Positions 26,391-32,243 of a stretch of DNA of 32,243 nucleotides are shown in pieces. The DNA comes from Chrysochromulina tobinii (Eukaryota > Haptophyta > Prymnesiales > Chrysochromulinaceae), in the NCBI GenBank assembly GCA_001275005.1, contig JWZX01001282.1, forward strand, positions 1-32,243, given 5' to 3'. The notes under the pieces were generated by a model, which was not told the DNA's origin, did no database searches, and worked only from the letters and a program-made list of their open reading frames with translations. Each line of letters opens with the position of its first letter. Position 1 is the first letter of the stretch. Made by a program: the position numbers and the translations under genes.

Positions 26391-27626
26391 TTAGCACCTC
26401 TCTGCAGCCCTGCACGATTGGCCAAGCTCCTGGATGTCCTCGTACAGCTGATCCCCAAACTGGGCCAAGGAGCCTTCAGCGAAGCGCGAGAGCACCGAGC
26501 CAGCGCTGAGCATCGGCGTGCCCATTCTGTCCGTGCCGAGCCACGCCACGTAGACGTGGGGCGCGCACACTTCGCTCTCGCTCGTGCAGCCGTTTTGCGG
26601 GATGCGCGCGTAACAGTCCTTGCATTGTTCGCCACCTGGGCACACAATGTCGGTGCGGTCGTGTAGGCACGTCACAACAGTGGATCTGGCTTTGCACAGG
26701 TTGCAGCTGCTATCCCACACGATCCGGTTGACAACGCCCTTCTCGAGGTGCACGATGGCCGTGAGCCCATTCGAGAGGTCGAAATCCTCCGTGATGACCG
26801 GCTTGTTGTGGGTGATCCATCCATAGCAACGCTTCCCGGGGTCGCCTTGAAGAGCCGCGGTGGCATTACATGTACCCGGGCCCGTCACCACGCCGGCATG
26901 CTGGCCGATGGTGCGCCGCCCGTTGAGGCCCACCCACATCGAGCTGTACTTGTGCTTGAGCGGGCTCCACACTTCACCCATGAGCGATCGCACTGCGGGG
27001 TGACGCGAGAGCAGCCGGGGGACACATGCGCTTATACGCGTGAGGTCGAGCGCGAAAGCGAGGCCGGGACGCACGTGCGCAACACGGGCGCTTGCAGAGC
27101 GGTGGCGTGTGCGGGGGAGGGGCGGCGCGCGCGCACGTGTGTCGACGCGCAGCTTCGAGAAGGAGTCCACCTTGACGCGGAAGAGCACCTTGCCGCCGTT
27201 GGCGGCACTGCCGTTGGATGGCTGGAAGCCCATGCAGAGAGTCACTTCGTCGCCGACCCGCACCTGGCCGCCGATACTGCCGCAGTTGGCGGGTTCCTGA
27301 ATGATGCCGCACTCCTGAGGAGTGCGGCAGAGGATGATGTCCGTGGTGGGTGCTGGGGGTGCGCTCGGCGGCGATGGTGGGTCGCTCGGCGGCGACGGAG
27401 GGAGGGGGGGCGTCGGAGGGGAGGAGGGAGGAGGGGCGGAAGTGGCGCTTGTCGATTGGTTCGTTTGCGACGAGCTTGTCGATTGGTTCGTTTGCGACGC
27501 GCTTGTCGATTGGTTCGTTTGCGATGCGCTTGTCGATTGGTTCGTTTGCGACGCGGATTGGTTCGTTTGCGACGCGGCGAGGGCGCATGTCGCCGCAAGC
27601 ACGACGGTCAGAAGACGCGGCGCCAT
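26391..27626 (-). CDS. Secreted Cys-rich protein with SQTNQST repeats, one intron
   Basis: The proposed coding sequence is complement(join(26391-26992, 27137-27626)), 363 residues. It starts at the ATG at 27626 with a signal peptide (MAPRLLTVVLAATCALAAS). Five Ser/Thr/Gln/Asn repeats (SASQTNQST) and a Pro/Ser-rich stalk follow, then a Cys-rich ectodomain with about 18 Cys. Notable pieces are CRTPQECGI, DEVTLCMGF, YSSMWVGLNGR, CYGWITHN, CNLCKARS, CPGGEQCKDCYARI and HVYVAWLGTDRMGTPMLSAG. The repeats are likely O-glycosylated. I do not recognise the family. Reading straight through the intron would insert 48 Arg/Ala/Pro-rich residues with no stop. Its start lies 110 nt from the end of the 5S rRNA gene on the same strand. 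Confidence 0.8.
   Translation of the reverse strand: MAPRLLTVVLAATCALAASQTNQSASQTNQSTSASQTNQSTSASQTNQSTSSSQTNQSTSATSAPPPSSPPTPPLPPSPPSDPPSPPSAPPAPTTDIILCRTPQECGIIQEPANCGSIGGQVRVGDEVTLCMGFQPSNGSAANGGKVLFRVKVDSFSKLRVDTRARAPPLPRTRHRSASARVAHVRPGLAFALDLTRISACVPRLLSRHPAVRSLMGEVWSPLKHKYSSMWVGLNGRRTIGQHAGVVTGPGTCNATAALQGDPGKRCYGWITHNKPVITEDFDLSNGLTAIVHLEKGVVNRIVWDSSCNLCKARSTVVTCLHDRTDIVCPGGEQCKDCYARIPQNGCTSESEVCAPHVYVAWLGTDRMGTPMLSAGSVLSRFAEGSLAQFGDQLYEDIQELGQSCRAAERC
26993..27136 (-). other. Putative 144-nt stop-free GT-AG intron
   Basis: On the coding strand the donor is ACAC|GTGCGC and the acceptor CCCCGCAG|TGCG, preceded by a pyrimidine-rich tract. Removal joins KLRVDT to LRSLMGEVWSP in phase. 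The intron is divisible by three and has no in-frame stop, so retention would be silent to the frame. Confidence 0.6.
27448..27575 (-). repeat. 27-nt tandem repeat encoding SASQTNQST
   Basis: Units of CTTGTCGATTGGTTCGTTTG plus CGACG recur about every 27 nt, with five copies, the last ones truncated. They encode the Ser/Thr/Asn/Gln-rich repeats after the signal peptide. Confidence 0.9.
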
Positions 27627-27732
27627 TTTCCTTCACGCGACGCGCTGTGAAATGGAACCGGCGAACTCGTGATTTTAAAAGCATTTTTCAAAAGAAGGAA
27701 GAGAAAGGAATGGAAAGTGCAGGGAAAAACTT

Positions 27733-27736
27733 AAAA
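27733..27736 (-). terminator. Pol III oligo-T terminator of 5S rRNA
   Basis: TTTT on the transcribed strand directly follows the closing stem of 5S rRNA. Confidence 0.8.
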
Positions 27737-27852
27737 CGTGCAGCATATCGCCTTCCCGCGTGGTCCCCCACCGCAGTACTACCGATACTCGAGGCAGCTT
27801 AACTTCGCTGTTCGGATGGGAAGCGGTGACCCTGCCTGATGTGGCCGCACGT
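27736..27852 (-). rRNA. 5S rRNA: 5S ribosomal RNA
   Basis: Read leftwards, this 117-nt stretch begins ACGTGCGGCCACATCAGGC and ends GCTGCACGT. The ends pair as ACGTGC/GCACGT to close helix I. It contains the conserved CCGCTTCCCATCCGAAC, GCGAAGTTAAGC, GTAGTACTGCGGTGGGGG and ACCACGCGGGAA blocks of eukaryotic 5S rRNA, which also hold the Pol III internal promoter (A box, intermediate element, C box). A TTTT run follows immediately (27733-27736 on the plus strand as AAAA), the expected Pol III terminator. It is a single copy here, not an array. Exact ends may differ by one or two bases. Confidence 0.95.
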
Positions 27853-27873
27853 ACAGTTACTTGATCCAAGTGT

Positions 27874-27882
27874 GTTTATAAA
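27874..27882 (-). promoter_or_regulatory. TATA-like element upstream of 5S rRNA
   Basis: GTTTATAAA on the 5S strand lies about 22-30 nt before the 5S 5' end, the spacing of upstream TATA elements seen in some Pol III 5S genes. It could equally serve the divergent plus-strand gene, since the motif is close to symmetric. Confidence 0.45.
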
Positions 27883-28121
27883 CTACTGTTTTTTAACACA
27901 CATCACACACGTTTTAGTTGCCGCCACAAGTGTTAACATCATGCAGCCGAGCTCTGACCAGTGCAGGGTTTCGGCCGCTATGATACGTGTAAAGTGGCGA
28001 ACGTTTGCTGGATGGAGTTCCTACTCTTGGGGGGCAACTTCGTGCCGCACTTTTGCACTCACAATCGCTGCGAGCTTTCAATCGCCGCGCGCCCTCAATC
28101 CGCGCCACTGGTCGTGGCCTG

Positions 28122-29051
28122 ATGGGCAACTCTCAGTCGCAGCAGCAGCTCGACGAGACCAAGAGCCAGCTCGCCGCCGAGAAGAAGCGCAGTGCTCAGC
28201 TTGCCGATGAAAAGGCGCAGCTCAGCGCGAGCCTGGCCAGGGAGCAGCAGAAGCTGGCGGAGCAGCAGAGGGCGCACGACGAGGCGCTCGAGAGCAGCAG
28301 GCAGGAGGTGCAGCAGAAGCAGGAGGCTCTCGCCTACGCGATGAAGCGGCAGGAGATTGCCGAGGGCCTGCGCCGCTCGGACGCGCTGCTCGCCAAGCGG
28401 CTGCTGGATGCGCAACTGCGCCTGGGCGCTGAGGAGTACGCCGCCGTCGATCCCGTGACCAAGGCGGCAGCGATGGCCCTCTCCGTGCACGACGAGCGCG
28501 AGCTGCGCGAGATGCTTGCGCTGCAGACGAGCGACCTCGAGGCCCTCAAGCGTCGAGCTGCGGAGCTCGAGCGCGAGGCGATGGCTGCACGGCAGGGGGC
28601 GCTGACGCGCGAGCTGTGGGTGCCGTCGTCGCCGAGCGACTCGTGCGTCTCCGTCGCGGTGCGCAGCTCACGCGGCATCGGGATAGGCGGCTTCCGCGTC
28701 AAGCCCTTCTCGCCCACACCCGTCTCGCCCATGCTCGGCTTCCTCTACCAGAGTGCTGAGCTCGATCATCCTCGGTGGGCGGCCATGGGTGGCTCTCTGC
28801 TCCTCGCGCAGGGGGAGCTCGCGGTTCGCGCGGGCGTGTGCGCGCAGCCTGCGCCCAACCAGCAAGTCGCCGTCAGCTTTGATCACAACCTCCTGAGCGA
28901 ACGGCAGACGGACGGCCCAGCGCAGACGGGCCTCAGCTTCAGCTACAAGACGCGGCGCGACACGTTAACCGCACGTCTCTTTGGCACGATCGACCTCACG
29001 GAGGGCCCCAAACAGACCCGCAGCGGCCTCGAGATCATCTACGACATGTGA
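28122..29051 (+). CDS. Coiled-coil protein with N-myristoylation-type start and beta-rich C-terminus
   Basis: The ATG at 28122 gives a 309-residue protein starting MGNSQSQQ, an N-myristoylation consensus (Gly2, Ser6), which supports this start; the frame upstream opens only at a TTG. Residues about 8-165 are a Lys/Glu/Gln/Ala-rich coiled coil. The C-terminal 130 residues have alternating hydrophobic and polar pattern (for example GLSFSYKTRRDTLTARLFGTID), suggesting amphipathic beta strands like those of outer-membrane beta-barrels. No named family was recognised. Membrane attachment is inferred from the start motif. Confidence 0.8.
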   Translation: MGNSQSQQQLDETKSQLAAEKKRSAQLADEKAQLSASLAREQQKLAEQQRAHDEALESSRQEVQQKQEALAYAMKRQEIAEGLRRSDALLAKRLLDAQLRLGAEEYAAVDPVTKAAAMALSVHDERELREMLALQTSDLEALKRRAAELEREAMAARQGALTRELWVPSSPSDSCVSVAVRSSRGIGIGGFRVKPFSPTPVSPMLGFLYQSAELDHPRWAAMGGSLLLAQGELAVRAGVCAQPAPNQQVAVSFDHNLLSERQTDGPAQTGLSFSYKTRRDTLTARLFGTIDLTEGPKQTRSGLEIIYDM

Positions 29052-29926
29052 GCGGCGCGCGCAAAGCGAGAGGCCGTTCGCCGGGGCGAGGGCGATGCAT
29101 TTCGTCTCGCGCGACGTGAACGCGACGTGTGCACGGCGGTACATGCGGCCGCGCGTCGCGTCGTATTTTATTCGCGGAGGTTTTCTGAAAAGCTGAAAAC
29201 CACCGCGCCTCTAGTACGCATTAATTATGCTGCGTGGGTGGAATACCATCGAGACACTGAGTGATGACCTGTGCGCCAGCGCGGGTCGAACGGGTCCCAT
29301 TGAGGCATCCCCGGCGCGGTGCCGGGTGCGAGTCTCGCGCGTGCGGCGGTGACGGCTGACGGTGACGCGACACGCGTCACGACGCGCTCACGTTCGGTTC
29401 ATGAAAGATGAATTCTCTTTCTCAATTCAACCGGAACCGCCGATTCCCAAGTCTAACATTCTATACCGGCAGAAGAGATGTCCGGCTCTTGACGCTGTTC
29501 ACGCTATCCCTCCCGCCCGCCGCCAACCCGGCCGCGCCATGCCGCTCCGTCTAATCGACCCACGACCAGAGTCCGGAAGGCGGACGGCGGACCGGTTGAC
29601 GCCCGTATCGGGCAATCGCCATCGGAACCACATGGGGACCGGACCCAATGGACGGGCCGAAGGAGCGAAGAGTGCTCGGGCCGCGGCGCGCGGGCGCCGG
29701 CGGACCGCGTCAGCGCTCACGCTCAGGCTCACGTGCCACGACACCTCCTCACCTCCTCCATCCTCCCCGCCCCACGCTCCAGCGAATCTGCATACGCGTT
29801 ACATCGGCCCTGGCCGCGTGGGCAGGGCCCGGCGCCTCCCCCCTGGACGCAGTGCAGGGCCCACGGCGCGTGCCACTTGCAGCAGCCTCTCCTCTTCACG
29901 CCATCGGCAACACCGCGGCTGCGCCG
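29052..29926. other. Intergenic region between convergent genes, with hairpins
   Basis: This 875-nt region separates the plus-strand coiled-coil gene and the leftward VPS9 gene. It has a strong hairpin at 29173-29207 and a smaller one, GTGACGCG-ACA-CGCGTCAC, at 29362-29380. The frames here are arginine-rich and without domains. No tRNA or snRNA was recognised. Confidence 0.55.
29173..29207 (+). other. 12-bp hairpin in the 3' flank of the coiled-coil gene
   Basis: CGCGGAGGTTTTC (29173-29185), a 9-nt loop and GAAAACCACCGCG (29195-29207) pair over 12 bp with one A-A mismatch, 122 nt after the stop codon. It may act in the 3' UTR; function is unknown. Confidence 0.75.
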
Positions 29927-31759
29927 TCATAGGACGAGCGCCTCGACGAGTTCGTCAACGGCGCGCTCTTGCTGGAGAAAGTCAACCAGCGCCTCCCGCT
30001 CCGCAACCTCCTTGGCGAGCACTTTGCTCGGCGTCAGCTTGGCCGTAGGCGCCGAGCCCAGCGCCCCGAGCGCCTGCTTGTCGGTGCGCATGGACAGGCT
30101 GCTGGAGAAACCGGCTCGAGCGCTCTGTGGTGGCGGCGTGGAGGCCCACGTCTGCTCACGAACGTACTCGAGTGGTGGAGGAGGAGAGGAAGGCGGCGCG
30201 ACCTCCGACGAAGCGCCACTGCCGCCGATCCAATCGGCAGCATCTGGCGCGCGCACCGCCTCAGGGCCCTGTGGGGAGTGAGGGCGGCTGGGCGGCTGCG
30301 CGTCGAGCGCGTACTCGCACGCGGCCTCGAAGGTAGCGAGATAATAGCCGAGCTCGGAGTGCTGATGCTCGCGCGTCGCGAGGGATTTGGAGTACTCGAG
30401 GGCGGCGAAGACATGCGGCAGGGGCGTGTTCACAACAGTCCAGACGAGCAACGGCAGCAGAGAGTCAGCCCCTATCTGATCGGGACTGACATGGGCTGTG
30501 GCCGCCGCGGCGGAGTGCACGTGCCCCACGGCCCGGTAGACGCATAGCAGCATGTCGGCCGGTACAGACAGGAAGCAAAAGTCGGAGAGGACGGAGATAG
30601 CCGAAGGTGGAGGCGCGGGCCCTCCGCGAGTCGAGGCGCCGGCGGCACCGCCCGGGCCGCTGCCACCGCCACTGCCATCGCCACTACCACCGCCAGGACC
30701 ACCGCCAGTACCACCGCCAGTACCACCGCGACCGGCGCTGCCGGCGCCTCCCTCGAGGAAGCGACTCTCGACACCGAGCTGCTCAGGGGGCAGCTGGCGC
30801 ATCCAGCGCTGCTGCGCACACATCCGCTCGTCGCGTGTACGGTTGCGCGCGCTCGCCGCATTCCACAACGGCGCCTGCACAGCGGGGAAGAGTAGCCGCG
30901 CGGTGCAGACGCTCACCTGCGGCAGCAAGCCAGAAAGACCATGCTGCGCCACGACCAGCCGCGACAGGTACACCACGAAGTCGAGCACCACCTGCGGCGG
31001 CGGCGTGTACATCTCACCGGCTGCGTCAGCGCCCTTGCGCAGCTGTTTCTCAAAGAGATCGACCCACTGGTGGAGCAGGCGCCCCTCGCGCGCGCGCCGC
31101 GCGCAGACGGCGGCCTCGAAGGACTCCTGCAGGGCGGGTTGTGGCGCGTGGATCACAATCTGCGCGTCCTCGTACACGCACCGGCACCGGCCAAGCGCCT
31201 CCACGAGCAGATGCATGCGCGCCCGCTTATCGCTCAGTGCCTCCGCCTGCGCCTGCGCGACCGCGAGCCGGCCCTGCAGCTGCTCGCACAGAATCATGAG
31301 CCCGCGTTCGCGTCGCCGGAGCAGCATGATAGGCGACTCCGTCATCGCGCTAGGCAGCGGCCGCTCGTTCTCGCTAAAGCCGCCGCCGCCGCCTGGTATT
31401 GTCGTGTGCAGCGACATTGCCGGCGAGTCGGCGAGGTCGGCTACCTGAGCTCGCGTCTTTGCGAGTGCCTTACGCGCCTGCGCGAGCGTACGCTCGAGGC
31501 GCAGGCACGCTGGCTGGTGCGACGCACGCCACGTGCGCAGCGTGGCGGCGATCTGTGTCTCGGTGGGCTCCTGCAGCGGCGTGGAAGGTGACCCAAAGAG
31601 CTTGTTCCAGAAGCTGCGGCGCTTGACCTCCGGTGGCGGCGGCAGCGGCATCGAGTCCATGAAGCTTGAGCCCGCGAGGGTCGCACGCATGACCGCCAGC
31701 CGCGCTGCGGCCTCGGCCCCGAACACCGTGTCGCTGCGCGCGTACGGGTCCGTCGCCAT
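29927..31759 (-). CDS. VPS9-domain protein, probable Rab5-family guanine exchange factor
   Basis: The 610-residue protein starts at the ATG at 31759 (MATDPYARSD). The VPS9 hallmark lies at about 410-485: LLCVYRAVGHV, then GADSLLPLLVWTVVNTPLPH (D432 and P436 match the conserved Asp and Pro), and SELGYYLATFEAACEYAL (Y472/Y473 and T476 match the conserved Tyr and Thr). VPS9 domains load Rab5-type GTPases in endocytosis. A helical bundle, partly coiled coil (about 70-330), precedes it, as in Rabex-5 and Vps9. A Gly/Ser-rich linker of GGGSGDGS type (about 345-390) sits between them. The C-terminus is Pro/Ser-rich then acidic-helical (EVAEREALVDFLQQERAVDE). Single exon. Confidence 0.87.
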   Translation of the reverse strand: MATDPYARSDTVFGAEAAARLAVMRATLAGSSFMDSMPLPPPPEVKRRSFWNKLFGSPSTPLQEPTETQIAATLRTWRASHQPACLRLERTLAQARKALAKTRAQVADLADSPAMSLHTTIPGGGGGFSENERPLPSAMTESPIMLLRRRERGLMILCEQLQGRLAVAQAQAEALSDKRARMHLLVEALGRCRCVYEDAQIVIHAPQPALQESFEAAVCARRAREGRLLHQWVDLFEKQLRKGADAAGEMYTPPPQVVLDFVVYLSRLVVAQHGLSGLLPQVSVCTARLLFPAVQAPLWNAASARNRTRDERMCAQQRWMRQLPPEQLGVESRFLEGGAGSAGRGGTGGGTGGGPGGGSGDGSGGGSGPGGAAGASTRGGPAPPPSAISVLSDFCFLSVPADMLLCVYRAVGHVHSAAAATAHVSPDQIGADSLLPLLVWTVVNTPLPHVFAALEYSKSLATREHQHSELGYYLATFEAACEYALDAQPPSRPHSPQGPEAVRAPDAADWIGGSGASSEVAPPSSPPPPLEYVREQTWASTPPPQSARAGFSSSLSMRTDKQALGALGSAPTAKLTPSKVLAKEVAEREALVDFLQQERAVDELVEALVL

Positions 31760-32243
31760 CTTTCACAAACTCCTCTCAATTCACTTTCTATGAATTCGCT
31801 ACGTTGGTGTGAAGGATCATGTGTCTCATATCGTCCTTTATTGTTTTCACGGTTGTGCTGCTTACATGTTGTGTGTATTCTGAGCGCGCTCGACTGCATG
31901 GCCATCGCGAGCGCCATGGCTCCGGGACGTCCGGCGAGGCGGCGACTTCGTTTTCAAGTTCGTTTTCCAGTCTGGCACTCAGTCTCTCCCGACTCACCGA
32001 ACGCTGACCGAACGCGACCTAAACGCGACCAAACTGACCGAACGCCGTTTCGTGGCCTTTACCAATCATAAGTAATTCATGAATATGGATATGAATACAC
32101 ACATCTATCACCCCCAACGAGGGTTAGGGGGGGGTTGTTATCGAGTTTGGGGGGGTTGTTATCAGGATACGTATCCTGATGTATCGTGATGTATCCTGCG
32201 TGTATCCTGAAGGATACATGTATCCCTAATGTATCCTGATGTA
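31760..32243. other. Upstream flank of VPS9 gene, no gene recognised
   Basis: The first 300 nt are less GC-rich and hold the presumed promoter of the VPS9 gene. GACCGAACGC occurs twice near 32006-32045. The right end is a minisatellite (listed separately). Confidence 0.5.
32127..32243. repeat. Palindromic GTATCCTGAT minisatellite and G-run repeat, cut by window edge
   Basis: GGGGGGGTTGTTATC occurs at 32128-32142 and 32149-32163. Then come copies of TGTATCCTGA in both orientations: ATCAGGATACGTATCCTGAT (32161-32180) is a perfect 20-nt palindrome, GTATCCT-GA-AGGATAC (32202-32217) an inverted pair, and GGATACATGTATCC (32212-32225) a perfect 14-nt palindrome. The array continues past the window end. 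Confidence 0.88.

Noticed and set aside
29270-29350. Possible tRNA-like stretch (GGGTCGAACGGGTCCC)
   Set aside because: No matching acceptor stem, anticodon arm or T arm could be assembled.
29362-30048. 228-codon plus-strand frame before the VPS9 gene end
   Set aside because: Arg/Pro/Ser-rich without a domain and overlaps the VPS9 coding end.

Overview
This window looks like nuclear DNA of a unicellular alga, most likely a haptophyte; a pelagophyte or other secondary-plastid alga is possible. The grounds are: GC-rich coding sequence with trinucleotide runs (polyQ, polyS, polyA); mostly single-exon genes with rare short GT-AG introns; a eukaryotic 5S rRNA gene; Pro-rich/Cys-rich secreted proteins of the algal type (NGACxDGG...GTDCTDCGPR); and bipartite-leader-like N-termini. 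The taxon is inferred, not proven. No viral, transposon, CRISPR or bacterial operon features were seen.

Layout. 1-554 (minus): 3' part of a Cys-rich, Pro-rich surface protein. 1327-3240 (plus): CAMKL/SNF1-type Ser/Thr kinase with a UBA-like domain and a 21-unit CAG tract. 4288-5511, 5966-6610, 6737-8068 and 8110-9621 (all minus): a tight same-strand cluster of a GNAT-like protein, a basic Ser-rich protein, the Trm61-type tRNA m1A58 methyltransferase subunit and an alpha/alpha-toroid-like protein. 9557-10792 (plus, two exons): SANT/Myb plus Cys-pair protein, head-to-head with and overlapping the toroid-like gene. 11339-13384 (plus): CCCH/dsRBD-like/LOTUS-like/RING protein. 13630-14439 (minus): SAP-domain protein with a leader. 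14884-24600 (minus): a 9.7-kb intronless reading frame for a 3238-residue NACHT-LRR protein. 24779-25864 (minus): short-chain dehydrogenase. 26391-27626 (minus, one stop-free intron): secreted Cys-rich protein. 27736-27852 (minus): 5S rRNA. 28122-29051 (plus): coiled-coil protein with an MGNSQS N-terminus suited to myristoylation. 29927-31759 (minus): VPS9-domain Rab GEF. 32127-32243: palindromic minisatellite at the window edge.

The standout is the giant NACHT-LRR protein. Its N-terminal half carries a recognisable but dispersed Tpt1/KptA (RNA 2'-phosphotransferase, ADP-ribosyltransferase superfamily) domain. A phosphotransferase/kinase-like segment that has lost its HGD aspartate follows, then a long alanine-rich coiled coil, a NACHT NTPase with intact Walker A and B, a KOW/Tudor-like patch and RNase-inhibitor-type leucine-rich repeats. 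This is the layout of a NOD-like receptor or STAND signal switch with an NAD-using or RNA-repair-derived effector module, in a single-celled alga. The second notable item is the intron at 10267-10341, whose 3' end is a diverged copy of the end of the preceding exon, as expected for intron birth by tandem duplication of an AG|GT site.

Otherwise the genes look like unrelated housekeeping and signalling genes in a compact genome; I see no operon-like functional link between them. Several open frames extend upstream only through GTG or TTG codons, so I chose the first ATG in those cases.
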